Assembly: GCF_046097595.1 (NCBI RefSeq)
Contig: NZ_JBJUVG010000003.1
Location: 90,147-154,146, forward strand
DNA: 64,000 nt
Direction: 5' to 3'
Source: Peptococcus simiae
GTDB taxonomy: Bacteria; Bacillota; Peptococcia; Peptococcales; Peptococcaceae
This document shows, in pieces, positions 49,193-56,960 of the stretch (positions are counted from its first letter, which is position 1; the number at the start of each line of letters is the position of its first letter). Under the pieces are notes generated by a model. It was not told the DNA's origin. It saw only the letters and a list, made by a program, of their open reading frames with translations, and made no database searches. The translations under genes and the position numbers were made by a program.

Positions 49193-50110
49193 ATGGCAAT
49201 TGAAACAGTCGGTATCATCGGCATGGGGGCCATGGGTATGCTGCTGGCTTCTCAAATGGCTGACCGGTTACCGGAAGGCCAGTTAAATGTCATTGTAGAC
49301 AAGACGCGGCTGAAAAGCTACGCTGAGGCAGACTTTATTGTGAATGATAAGCCCCTGCAGCTGAACTTTGTCACGGCACCGGCGGCGGGTGAGGCCCTGG
49401 ACCTGGCCATCTTTGCGGTCAAGTACCAGGCTTTGGCCGGTGCCATCAAAGAAATGAAGCCCTTTATTGACGACCATACGACGATTATTTCTATTTTGAA
49501 CGGGATCGCCAGCGAAGAGGACTTAGCAGAAGCCTTTGGCGATGACCAGGTCCTTTACTGTGTCGCCCAGGGCATGGACGCCACCCGCCAGGGGCATACC
49601 ATGCACTATAGCCGGGCCGGCCAACTGGCCCTGGGGGTCCGGTCAGCAGGGCAGGAAGACCGGCTGCAAGACCTGGTCGACTTTTTCCGCCGGGTTGATA
49701 TCGCCATTGAGTTACCGGAAGATGCCCGCCGCCAGCTTTGGAATAAGTTTATGTTTAACGTGGGGCTTAACCAGGTGGTCAGCGTTTACGGCGATGGCTA
49801 CGGGGTCATCCAAAAACAGGGCGAGGCCCGGGACCAAATGGTCCAGGCCATGCGGGAAGTCCTCCCCCTGGCCAAGGCTGAAGGGGTGGACCTGACAGAG
49901 GACGACCTTAAGGGCTGGCTAGGCGTGGCCGATGGCTTTGCCGCTGACGGCAAGCCCTCCATGCTCCAAGACCTGGAGGCCGGTCGACCGACAGAGGTTG
50001 AGCTCTTTAGCGGTACGGTTTGCAAGCTCGCTGAAAAGCATGAAATGTCTGCGCCGGTCAATGACTGGCTCTACCATATTTTGACGGCTAAAAATAAGGA
50101 ATTAGAATAA
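49193..50110 (+). CDS. panE: Ketopantoate reductase family protein
   Basis: 305 residues. Rossmann NADPH site VGIIGMGAMGMLLA, then AIFAVKYQAL, SILNGIASEEDL, the catalytic Lys in RRQLWNKFMFNVGLNQ, and KPSMLQDLEAGRPTEVELFSG with the conserved Ser/Glu. Reduces 2-dehydropantoate to pantoate in CoA synthesis, though family members also act on other 2-oxo acids. No panB/panC neighbour. Single gene with ribosome site GGGAG. Confidence 0.85.
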   Translation: MAIETVGIIGMGAMGMLLASQMADRLPEGQLNVIVDKTRLKSYAEADFIVNDKPLQLNFVTAPAAGEALDLAIFAVKYQALAGAIKEMKPFIDDHTTIISILNGIASEEDLAEAFGDDQVLYCVAQGMDATRQGHTMHYSRAGQLALGVRSAGQEDRLQDLVDFFRRVDIAIELPEDARRQLWNKFMFNVGLNQVVSVYGDGYGVIQKQGEARDQMVQAMREVLPLAKAEGVDLTEDDLKGWLGVADGFAADGKPSMLQDLEAGRPTEVELFSGTVCKLAEKHEMSAPVNDWLYHILTAKNKELE

Positions 50111-50181
50111 GTCCAGTTTGTGGGCTGCCGGGGGAGGGTATTTAGAGAAGTAAGTTTTAAAGTTAAAGTAGGTGGACAAAA

Positions 50182-50814
50182 ATGACGCAACCGATGATGG
50201 AGGGGTTTAAGGCGCTACGCCAAGGCGACCGCCTATCCGTAGAGAGTCTGTTTGCATCAGAGCGTACATTTTGGCTGACGGCATCTATCGCAACTGGCTT
50301 CGCCTTAGCAGAACTGCAAGAGGGGCCCGCTCGCTTAATAACCCAGCAAAATGACGATGATATGCTTGAAAAATTCAACGCCTGCCTCCGGACAGGCCAT
50401 ATTGATGAGACGGTCTTTGTTGAAAGCAAGGCCCGGACCCTGGACAATATGCAGGCCATTGCCCGCATCCTGCAACAGGGCACTGTCTTTAATACAGACC
50501 GGGCGGTTCAAGTCTGTACGGCCTTTGTGAGCTACTGGCTCTTCAGCAAGCTCATTGAAATGGAGTGGGAAAGACTCCTGGCTGCAGATGCCCGGCGGGA
50601 AAGCTATATTTTCATGGATGGCATTATTGCCGACCAGGATGAACTGGCGATTATCCGTGAAAAGGTCCACCAGGACCAGCCCCTGTATGATGATGAAATT
50701 GTTTACTTGCGGAGCCACTGGCAGGTGGGCCGGGAATTCTTCCGTCGCCTGCAAAATAAGCTGGTGCTCCTAGACCGGGGCCTCATTCCCTTTGTATCCG
50801 GCCCCCGGGCATAA
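50182..50814 (+). CDS. Conserved-looking protein of unknown function
   Basis: 210 residues, family not recognised. Apparently all-alpha and soluble, with a Trp-containing helix FVSYWLFSKLIEMEWERLL and a charged region DELAIIREKVHQDQP. No signal peptide or metal motif. ATG follows AGGTGG. It is 71 bp after panE with no terminator between, so the two may be co-transcribed. Confidence 0.6.
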   Translation: MTQPMMEGFKALRQGDRLSVESLFASERTFWLTASIATGFALAELQEGPARLITQQNDDDMLEKFNACLRTGHIDETVFVESKARTLDNMQAIARILQQGTVFNTDRAVQVCTAFVSYWLFSKLIEMEWERLLAADARRESYIFMDGIIADQDELAIIREKVHQDQPLYDDEIVYLRSHWQVGREFFRRLQNKLVLLDRGLIPFVSGPRA

Positions 50815-50816
50815 AA

Positions 50817-50837
50817 AAACCGCCCGGTGGGCGGTCT
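50817..50837. terminator. Bidirectional terminator
   Basis: ACCGCCC-GGT-GGGCGGT, with seven T on the minus-strand side and TCTTTG on the plus side. Confidence 0.82.
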
Positions 50838-50842
50838 TTGTC

Positions 50843-51199
50843 TTAAGCTTCCGGCGGTGTCATAGCGATTTTTTGGGTCAAGTCCGGGTCTAGGTCCTGA
50901 GTAGCACCCAAAGGTGTACCACAGCGCGTTAAGCGGCTTTCGAGCTGGTTGCGTTGAGCGGCCAGCTCCCGCTTTTCACTTTCCAGGCTGGCGTTTAGCC
51001 GTTCGGCTTCCTTGGCCCGCTTGCGATTGGCATAGGTCCGGTACATAAAGTGGCCCAGGAACAAGGCCAGGCAGGCGCTTAGAGCGGTGCTGGAAATCAT
51101 GTAGTAGACAAAGGGGAGGGTTTCGTTGAAACCCAGGTAGGCTAAGATGGCCGCCCCGGCCACAATGATCAGGGAAATAAGAAATAGGAATATCCGCAT
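50843..51199 (-). CDS. Small membrane protein with C-terminal coiled coil
   Basis: 118 residues. Two membrane segments (4-24 and 30-52), then a charged helix rich in Glu/Arg (KRAKEAERLNASLESEKREL) likely to be a cytoplasmic coiled coil of about 40 residues, and an acidic tail. Architecture resembles LapA-type small membrane proteins, but homology is not certain. ATG follows AGGAG. Divergent from the PspC operon. Confidence 0.6.
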   Translation of the reverse strand: MRIFLFLISLIIVAGAAILAYLGFNETLPFVYYMISSTALSACLALFLGHFMYRTYANRKRAKEAERLNASLESEKRELAAQRNQLESRLTRCGTPLGATQDLDPDLTQKIAMTPPEA

Positions 51200-51294
51200 A
51201 ATACATCTCCTTTTGAGCTGATGGGTTACTAGCTGTCATTATACTAGATGCCGGATTAGCTTTCAATTGCTAGCATTTAATATGGAGGTTGACC

Positions 51295-51510
51295 ATGAGT
51301 TTAAATAAATTACGTCGCGTCAAGGAAGGCAAAAAAATTGCCGGTGTCTGCCAGGGCTTAAGTGAGTTTCTCGGTATTGATGCATCCTATATCCGGCTGG
51401 GCTTTGTCCTTCTGGCCTTTTTGCCGCCGATTCCTTTTTTTGGTATGGTGATTATTTATGCCGTTCTGGCAGCTGTGATTCCTGAGGACGAAGGCTATAT
51501 TGACGTTTAA
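51295..51510 (+). CDS. PspC-domain protein 1
   Basis: 71 residues. The PspC signature is KLRRVKEGKKIAGVCQGLSEFLGIDASYIRLGFVLLAF followed by one long hydrophobic hairpin and an acidic tail. Small PspC-only proteins sit in the membrane and respond to envelope stress. ATG 51295 has GGAGG at 6 bp. A second copy follows at 51601, and a sigma factor lies at the end of the gene row. Confidence 0.85.
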   Translation: MSLNKLRRVKEGKKIAGVCQGLSEFLGIDASYIRLGFVLLAFLPPIPFFGMVIIYAVLAAVIPEDEGYIDV

Positions 51511-51600
51511 TTGAAGCAAACCCGAGAGGATACCGGGGCTGCCCCGGTCCTTGTGGTCTTTCAAAATAAGCAAGTAGATTCTTAAAACGAGGTGAGACAA

Positions 51601-51837
51601 GTGGCTTATGAAGGGAATGGCTCCGGCCGCAAGAAAAGATTGAGTAAGGCTAAAGAGGGCGCTAAGCTGGAAGGGGTCTGCCAGGGCTTGGCCAATCATT
51701 TCGGCTGGGATGTGAGCCTGGTCCGGCTCTGCTTTTTCCTGCCGGCTATTTTACCCGGCGTTACGATGATGGGGGCCCTGGGTCTCTACATCATTTTAGC
51801 GATTATTTTACCGACGGAAGCGGATTCTTATGAATAA
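51601..51837 (+). CDS. PspC-domain protein 2
   Basis: 78 residues from GTG 51601, which has GAGGTG at 7 bp; GTG 51592 lies within that site. RLSKAKEGAKLEGVCQGLANHFGWDVSLVRLCFFL is the PspC motif, followed by GVTMMGALGLYIILAIILP. Paralogue of the upstream protein with a basic, longer N-terminus. It overlaps the CbiX-like gene by 8 bp. Confidence 0.82.
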   Translation: MAYEGNGSGRKKRLSKAKEGAKLEGVCQGLANHFGWDVSLVRLCFFLPAILPGVTMMGALGLYIILAIILPTEADSYE

Positions 51838-52249
51838 ACAGGGTGTGGTGATTTTCGGGCATGGCAGCCGCCGCCGGGAAGGCCTGGCGACCGTTACGGA
51901 AACAGCGGCCCGCTTTGCCCGGGCCCATCCGGAATATGTCACTGCCCATGCTTTTTTAGAATTTGCCAAGCCGACCCTGCCTGAATCGGTGGTTGCCCTT
52001 TATGAGCAAGGGGTACGAACCTTTTATATCATCCCCCTCTTTTTAGCCATGGGGACCCATTGTGCCAAGCATCTACCGGATATGATCAGCAATCTAAAGA
52101 AGACTTACCCGGATGCCGGCTTTTTCCTGGCCCCGCCCTTAGGTGCCGACCCCTTATTATCGACGATTGTTGAAAAGCGGGTCACTGGCCTGGTAGATGA
52201 GCAGACGAAAAGAGGTGACGGATCCGATGAGAGTGCTCCTTCTTTATGA
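51830..52249 (+). CDS. Sirohydrochlorin chelatase-like (CbiX/SirB) protein
   Basis: 139 residues, single CbiX domain. Metal-binding His in VVIFGHGSRRREG and in MGTHCAKHLPDMI, with FLEFAKPTLPESV between. CbiX/SirB insert Co2+ or Fe2+ into sirohydrochlorin, but no tetrapyrrole genes are near. Its location between PspC proteins and a sigma module is unusual and may be chance. Overlaps both neighbours. Confidence 0.8.
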   Translation: MNKQGVVIFGHGSRRREGLATVTETAARFARAHPEYVTAHAFLEFAKPTLPESVVALYEQGVRTFYIIPLFLAMGTHCAKHLPDMISNLKKTYPDAGFFLAPPLGADPLLSTIVEKRVTGLVDEQTKRGDGSDESAPSL

Positions 52250-52607
52250 TATTGGCGATATTCGCCCCTCCATCCATGAAGTCCTAACAGCGGCAGCCGT
52301 CGCCGGCGCCTGTCCGGACCGGCTCAATGATTTGAAGCTATGCCTATACGAACTGCTGGGCAACGCCCTCTTGCATAGTCAAGGGGCTGTGGCCCTGACC
52401 TGTTCCTTTGAAGCGGATGGTGTCCGGGTAAGCGTGCGGCAGACGGCCCCCTGGCAAGGTGAAGCCTTGGAGGGTTGTCACAAGTGCCTGGAAGCGGAAA
52501 TCACCAGGGAAAGCGGTCGCGGGTTATTCCTGGTCCGGGCCTTAAGCGATGACCTGGAATACCGGGAAGAATCCCGGGACATGCGCTTACGGATGCGGTT
52601 AGTTTAA
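52227..52607 (+). CDS. RsbW-like ATPase-fold anti-sigma factor
   Basis: 126 residues from ATG 52227. GHKL-type fold: the N-box is LYELLGNALLHSQG (conserved Asn and His), and the G2-like box is SGRGLFLVRALSDDLEY. The G1 box (DxGxG), which binds adenine, is not recognisable; the region reads RQTAPWQGEALEG. RsbW/SpoIIAB proteins bind a sigma factor and phosphorylate an RsbV partner. A sigma factor follows 4-16 bp downstream, but no RsbV is encoded. Weakened ATP binding is inferred. Confidence 0.75.
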   Translation: MRVLLLYDIGDIRPSIHEVLTAAAVAGACPDRLNDLKLCLYELLGNALLHSQGAVALTCSFEADGVRVSVRQTAPWQGEALEGCHKCLEAEITRESGRGLFLVRALSDDLEYREESRDMRLRMRLV

Positions 52608-52623
52608 TGTAATGGAGACTGCT

Positions 52624-53376
52624 ATGGCAAACAACAGAAAAGATATAGAAAAATTAGTGCATGACTATAAGGCCGATCCCAGTGATGCTAAGCTGGAGGA
52701 AATTATTGAAAATATGGAGCCGCTGGTGCGCTACTGGTGTCAAGCACAATGCTATTTGCCGTGGGAAAAGGAAGACATGTTGCAGGTGGCCCGGATTGCT
52801 GTGCTGGGGGCCATTGACCGTTTTGACCCGGAAAAGGGCGTCCGGTTTAAAACCTTCGCTTACCGGACCGTTAGCGGCAAATTGATGAACTACTACCGGG
52901 ACAACACCTGGCGGATCACCATCCCCCGGAAGTATAGGGAAATGAGCACCTATATTACCAAGGCGGAAAATGAATACTACCAGAACTTCGGTGAATCCCC
53001 TTCCACCGGGCAGATCGCCAAGATGATTGGGGTAGAAGAGCAGGAAGTGGCCGATGCCATTGAAGCCAAAAGGGCGACCCAAACCACCTCCCTGTCTGTC
53101 CAGGAAGATGCTGACGGCAACGTCAATACCCTGGCCAACTACCTGGGTGAAGAAGACGGCAACCTGGATACCGTAGAGCTCAAGCGGGACCTGAAAGAGG
53201 CCATGGAGCACCTGGACATGCAGGAACGCCAGGTTATCTATTACCGCTATGTGGAGGACCTGACCCAGACCAAGATTGCCGATATTTTAGGGGTCAGCCA
53301 AATGCAGGTATCCCGGCTGGAGAAGAACTCCCTGAATAAAATTCGCCAATTTATGAAAGCTGAAGCCCAGGCATAA
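52624..53376 (+). CDS. RNA polymerase sigma factor, SigB/SigF type
   Basis: 250 residues from ATG 52624 (GGAG at 6 bp); ATG 52612 is an alternative. Region 2 is MLQVARIAVLGAIDRFDPEKG followed by RFKTFAYRTVSGKLMNYYRD. Region 3 begins with RITIPRKYREM and includes STGQIAKMIGVEEQEV. Region 4 is LDMQERQVIYYRYVEDLTQT with HTH IADILGVSQMQVSRLEKN. No region 1.1, so group 3, as in general-stress or sporulation sigma factors. Adjacent RsbW-like protein is its probable antagonist. Confidence 0.9.
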   Translation: MANNRKDIEKLVHDYKADPSDAKLEEIIENMEPLVRYWCQAQCYLPWEKEDMLQVARIAVLGAIDRFDPEKGVRFKTFAYRTVSGKLMNYYRDNTWRITIPRKYREMSTYITKAENEYYQNFGESPSTGQIAKMIGVEEQEVADAIEAKRATQTTSLSVQEDADGNVNTLANYLGEEDGNLDTVELKRDLKEAMEHLDMQERQVIYYRYVEDLTQTKIADILGVSQMQVSRLEKNSLNKIRQFMKAEAQA

Positions 53377-53407
53377 AAAATAGACACGGCAACCGTGTCT
53401 ATTTTTT
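53375..53407. terminator. Bidirectional terminator after the sigma factor
   Basis: AAAAAATAGACACGG-CAA-CCGTGTCTATTTTTT; it overlaps the sigma-factor stop and the stop of the minus-strand membrane gene. Confidence 0.92.
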
Positions 53408-53830
53408 ATGTCGCCCGGCCAGGACTTGGAGGGTGTCTACGAGGGCGCAGAGAAAGACCAGGTACTGAGATCCTTGTTGTAAGGTATAAAGGCTTATATC
53501 TGCGGGTAAAGGGCCAAAAAAATCTATAGGAGCTACCTGTTGAAAGATAAAAGGTAAAGCTAGTAAGAGTATCAAACAACAAATGGTTAGTCCATTCAAA
53601 GCAATGATAAAAGTGTTTGAAATAATAAAATGAATTTGATGTAGGCAGATGCCGGCTAAAACTCCTATGATTAGCCATGGCAATAAGGTCAAAAGAGTCT
53701 TCAAAAAAATGAGTGTTATGGGGGGAACTGCATAAAAAAGAAATGGCTGATGAGCAATCAAGTGAAAAAGTGGAAAAGTTAGTATAGAAATAATTAGCAA
53801 TAAAAATTGTTTTATTAAGCACTTATTCAT
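53399..53830 (-). CDS. Small membrane protein, A+T-rich, unknown function
   Basis: 143 residues from ATG 53830 (GAAAGAG ahead); ATG 53857 would be a longer alternative. About four hydrophobic segments with a loop PIDFFGPLPADISLYTLQQG. Family not recognised. Base and codon use are markedly A+T-rich compared with all other genes except its divergent partner at 53933, suggesting joint acquisition. It could be an immunity or export partner of the secreted protein, but nothing in the sequence proves that. Confidence 0.6.
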   Translation of the reverse strand: MNKCLIKQFLLLIISILTFPLFHLIAHQPFLFYAVPPITLIFLKTLLTLLPWLIIGVLAGICLHQIHFIISNTFIIALNGLTICCLILLLALPFIFQQVAPIDFFGPLPADISLYTLQQGSQYLVFLCALVDTLQVLAGRHKK

Positions 53831-53856
53831 AAAATCACTCTTTCGAAAAAGAATCA

Positions 53857-53899
53857 TTGACTACTCTGTAATAATACTATAAAATATAAATACTCGCAA
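53857..53899. promoter_or_regulatory. Overlapping divergent promoters of the A+T-rich pair
   Basis: Plus: TTGACT (53857-53862), 17 bp, TAAAAT (53880-53885). Minus: TTGCGA (53894-53899), 17 bp, TATTAT (53871-53876). The -10 boxes face and interleave, so the two genes should compete for polymerase. Confidence 0.65.
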
Positions 53900-53932
53900 T
53901 AGTTATTTTCGGTTGATTTAAGGGAGGTTTAT

Positions 53933-54661
53933 ATGATGAAAAGAAAGGGAATCTTATGCTGTGTTGTTATCGTTGTTGCAGCTTTCTTAGCAACGCCCGC
54001 TTTTGCTGGAACAGATAGTCACCCTCTAGAAAAAACATATTCTGCTGAAGAAATTCTTGACCGAAATGATTATTTGTGTAATGTAGATCAGGCAGAGATG
54101 AATAGCACAAATGCTTATTTAATTAATCCAAAAACTAATGAAAAAGTGATTCTTAGAACGTATACGTCGCCACAACTTAAAATGCTACAAACACCTTATG
54201 ATAAGCTATCGAAGGTGAGTGAAGATATTTACTTTCGGGATGTAGCTGTTGACCTTACTGCAGAAGATTTGAGACGAGCAGGTCTATCTGAAGAGACGGG
54301 TGAAATATGGGATAATGGGGGGCGTGTAAAATCTTGGGGAAGGTTTTATTATAAACAAAATTATAACTATGTTTTAATGACGAAGATTACAGGTAATTGG
54401 CGTAATGATTATCCAAATGCTATCACTTTAAGTAACCATGTTGCTCAGGCAAAATGCGCAAGTAGTAATACATCTTTTCAAACACGAAAATGGTGGCCGA
54501 ATGGTGGCTATACTTATAGTACAGGGTTTTCAGAATATGCGTTAATAGGGACTTCTTACACTACAATTGCTCTTCGACAACAAGTTAATGTAACCTATCG
54601 AAACACTGGGGAAACAACTATACTTACTTTAGTTCTTGCTCCGTGGGGCGAGGCTTGGTAG
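53933..54661 (+). CDS. Secreted protein of unknown function, A+T-rich
   Basis: 242 residues. Signal peptide MKRKGILCCVVIVVAAFLA with cleavage near PAFA-G. The mature part has YSAEEILDRNDYLCN and, in the C-terminal half, aromatic beta-rich segments (SWGRFYYKQNYNYVLM, ITGNWRNDYPNAI, RKWWPNGGYTYSTGFSEYAL) ending APWGEAW. Two Cys in the mature part may form a disulfide. Family not recognised; the pattern suggests an extracellular beta-sandwich. Codons are A+T-rich. Strong GGGAGG ribosome site and terminator support expression. Confidence 0.65.
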   Translation: MMKRKGILCCVVIVVAAFLATPAFAGTDSHPLEKTYSAEEILDRNDYLCNVDQAEMNSTNAYLINPKTNEKVILRTYTSPQLKMLQTPYDKLSKVSEDIYFRDVAVDLTAEDLRRAGLSEETGEIWDNGGRVKSWGRFYYKQNYNYVLMTKITGNWRNDYPNAITLSNHVAQAKCASSNTSFQTRKWWPNGGYTYSTGFSEYALIGTSYTTIALRQQVNVTYRNTGETTILTLVLAPWGEAW

Positions 54662-54670
54662 TTACTGCTT

Positions 54671-54710
54671 AGCGGCGTATCAAATGATTTTGATTATTTG
54701 ATACGCCGCT
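54671..54710. terminator. Bidirectional terminator
   Basis: 15-bp arms AGCGGCGTATCAAAT / ATTTGATACGCCGCT; TTCTTT follows. It separates the secreted-protein gene and comEB. Confidence 0.85.
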
Positions 54711-54713
54711 TCT

Positions 54714-55199
54714 TTATTTCGGCTGGTAGGCCGTGGCCTGCCGGGTCTCAGGGTCGTATTGTTCCAGGGGAATGCCGGCCTCGGCGAATAAATCCATGGC
54801 CAGCTTGTCCGGGTAGGCTCCCAGAAAAACCACCCGGGTCACGCCGACGCCGATGAGCATTTTGGCGCATAGGGTGCAGGGGGAGTCGGTGCAGTAGAGG
54901 GTGGCCCCACTGATAGATACCCCCATAATGGCGGCCTGGATGATGGCGTTTTGCTCAGCGTGCAGGGCCCGGCAGTATTCGTGGCCGGCCCCGGAGGGAA
55001 AGCCCATCTTGACCCGGAGACAGCCCCCCAGGTCACCGCAATGGGCCATGCCGGCCGGGGCCCCGTTGTAGCCGGTGGTGATGATTCGGTGGTCCTTGAC
55101 CAAGAGAGCCCCCACCTGCCGGCGGATGCAGGATGACCGCGTCTTTATAATTTGTACAATATCCATAAAATAACTGTCCCAGTCCGGACGTTCTAACAT
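54714..55199 (-). CDS. Deoxycytidylate deaminase (ComEB type)
   Basis: 161 residues from ATG 55199 with GAGGTG at 6 bp; GTG 55208 is within that site. Zinc site CRALHAEQNAIIQAA (His and Glu) and DSPCTLCAKML (two Cys); RSSCIRRQVGALLVKD and TGYNGAPAGMAHC are typical. Converts dCMP to dUMP for thymidylate synthesis. Confidence 0.92.
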   Translation of the reverse strand: MLERPDWDSYFMDIVQIIKTRSSCIRRQVGALLVKDHRIITTGYNGAPAGMAHCGDLGGCLRVKMGFPSGAGHEYCRALHAEQNAIIQAAIMGVSISGATLYCTDSPCTLCAKMLIGVGVTRVVFLGAYPDKLAMDLFAEAGIPLEQYDPETRQATAYQPK

Positions 55200-55344
55200 A
55201 CTTTTCACCTCGTGCTTATCCTATCACGGCCACCGGCCGGGGACAAGGTTTTCTCTTGCCGGCGAGGGCTTTTACCCGGTCTGGCCGCAGGGGCCTGCCC
55301 TTTCCTGTAAGTGGGGATTTCTTGCACATTTTTTCACAGGCCGG

Positions 55345-55373
55345 TTGTTCTAGACGCTTTTCTTCCGTATAAT
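55345..55373 (+). promoter_or_regulatory. Promoter of the MazG-like gene and epimerase
   Basis: TTGTTC (55345-55350), 17-bp spacer, consensus TATAAT (55368-55373). Confidence 0.75.
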
Positions 55374-55412
55374 AGGAATTAATCTGGCTAATATTATAAA
55401 TGGGGGGATAGC

Positions 55413-55742
55413 ATGGATCAGAAAGTGATTGCCCTACCTAGATTAAACGGCTTGAGCCCGAATTTAGAATCAACAGCCCTAAAGCTCATGGAAGAAACCG
55501 GTGAGCTGGCCCAGGCCATTGGCAAGTACCGGGGCCTGTCCGGCGAACGGTCCAGTTATACGGATAAAGAAATTCAAGGGGCCATTGCCTCAGAATTATT
55601 GGATGTGGCCCAAACCGCTGTCTCGATGATGTATGTCCTAGAAGAACAATATGACGTAGATATCGCCCAGGCGCTGGAGGCCCATATTGAAAAACTCCTA
55701 CGCAAGGGCTACTTAACCATGGATAAGGGGGATGGCCAATGA
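55413..55742 (+). CDS. MazG-like nucleotide pyrophosphohydrolase
   Basis: 109 residues, all-alpha. LMEETGELAQAIGKYRG and ASELLDVAQTAVSMMYVL give the ExxE...ExxD metal-binding pattern of MazG-like enzymes, which hydrolyse (d)NTPs to monophosphates. It overlaps the epimerase gene by 4 bp (ATGA) and is next to the dCMP deaminase, both involved in nucleotide pools. Confidence 0.85.
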   Translation: MDQKVIALPRLNGLSPNLESTALKLMEETGELAQAIGKYRGLSGERSSYTDKEIQGAIASELLDVAQTAVSMMYVLEEQYDVDIAQALEAHIEKLLRKGYLTMDKGDGQ

Positions 55743-56881
55743 CAAAACGCCTCATGTTTGTTTTCGGAACCCGGCCGGAAGCCATTAAGATGGCCCCGCT
55801 GGTCAAGGCCTGTGAGCGGCATGATGCCTTTGAACCGGTGGTGGTGGTAACCGCCCAGCACCGGGAAATGCTGGACCAGGTCCTGGCGCTCTTTCACATT
55901 CAACCGGACTACGACCTGAATATTATGAAGCCCGGCCAGAGCCTGACGGATATCACCTGTGCGGTGATTCGGGGCCTGGAAGGGGTTATTGCCGAGGTCC
56001 AACCGGATATGGTCCTGGTCCATGGTGACACCACGACCACCTTTGCCGGGGCCCTGGCCGCCTACTACCAGGGGGTGCCGGTGGCCCATGTAGAGGCCGG
56101 CTTACGCAGTGGCAATATGTACGCCCCCTTCCCGGAAGAAGGAAACCGCCGGCTGACAGCTGTCCTTTCTGCGGTTCACCTGGCCCCGACGGCCGGCGCC
56201 CGGGCCGCCCTCCTGGCTGAAGGGGTCGCAGAAGACCATATCTACACCACCGGTAATACGGTTATTGATGCCTTGAATACCATCCTGGATCGTCCCTATA
56301 GCTTTCCGGAGGGACCGGTCAAGGAAGCCCTGGCCCAGCCGGGCCGCAAGCTCCTTCTAACGGCCCACCGCCGGGAAAACCTGGGGGACCCCATGCACCG
56401 GATTTTTGCCGCCCTGGTCCGCCTTCTGGAAGACTTTCCTGATACCACCCTTTTCTTCCCCATGCACAAGAACCCGAAAGTGCGGGCTGTGGTTGAGGAA
56501 GTGCTGGGCGGTCACGACCGGGTGGTCTTCATGGAACCCTTGGATTACGAACCCTTCGTCCACCTGATGAACCGGATGGACCTGATTTTAACCGATTCCG
56601 GTGGCCTCCAGGAAGAGGCGCCTTCCTTAGGCAAGCCGGTCCTGGTCTTACGGGATACCACTGAACGGCCCGAAGCCGTCGAAGCCGGTACCGTCCGCCT
56701 GGTTGGTACCCAGGAAGGGCCCATTTACGCGGCCGCCGCCGAACTCTTAACCGACCCGGCAGCTTATGCGGCCATGAAGCATGCCATCAACCCTTACGGG
56801 GATGGGGCAGCCTGTGCCCGGATTTTACAAGCCCTGGGTCACCATTTCGGCCTGAATGACCGGCCGGACCCCTGGGCCTAA
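55739..56881 (+). CDS. wecB: UDP-N-acetylglucosamine 2-epimerase
   Basis: 380 residues, non-hydrolysing type, GT-B fold. FGTRPEAIKMAPLV, HGDTTTTFAGALAAYY, VEAGLRSGNMYAPFPEE, TAHRRENLGDPMHRI and TDSGGLQEEAPSLGKPVLV are the family landmarks. Interconverts UDP-GlcNAc and UDP-ManNAc for cell wall polymers such as teichoic acid linkage units. It lies just upstream of the ATP synthase operon, as in several Bacillota. Confidence 0.95.
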   Translation: MTKRLMFVFGTRPEAIKMAPLVKACERHDAFEPVVVVTAQHREMLDQVLALFHIQPDYDLNIMKPGQSLTDITCAVIRGLEGVIAEVQPDMVLVHGDTTTTFAGALAAYYQGVPVAHVEAGLRSGNMYAPFPEEGNRRLTAVLSAVHLAPTAGARAALLAEGVAEDHIYTTGNTVIDALNTILDRPYSFPEGPVKEALAQPGRKLLLTAHRRENLGDPMHRIFAALVRLLEDFPDTTLFFPMHKNPKVRAVVEEVLGGHDRVVFMEPLDYEPFVHLMNRMDLILTDSGGLQEEAPSLGKPVLVLRDTTERPEAVEAGTVRLVGTQEGPIYAAAAELLTDPAAYAAMKHAINPYGDGAACARILQALGHHFGLNDRPDPWA

Positions 56882-56907
56882 AGCCTGGTGCGCTTCCGCC
56901 CTGTTGT

Positions 56908-56936
56908 TTGCATGCCTACAGGGCTTTTGATATAAT
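56908..56936 (+). promoter_or_regulatory. Promoter of the ATP synthase operon
   Basis: TTGCAT (56908-56913), 17-bp spacer, consensus TATAAT (56931-56936), 25 bp upstream of the first gene. Confidence 0.78.
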
Positions 56937-56960
56937 TGTGAAGATTAGCAGGAGGGTGTC

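Noticed and set aside
53933..54661. SdpC-like toxin matching the sdpRI-like pair at 21.5 kb
   Set aside because: The secreted protein lacks the SdpC features I recall (long hydrophobic C-terminal region with CxxxC peptide) and has no sdpA/sdpB neighbours.
54671..54710. ATCAAAT...ATTTGAT repeat as a further FabT operator
   Set aside because: It is the stem of a terminator between two convergent genes; the half-sites are 10 bp apart and not in the 13-bp FabT form.
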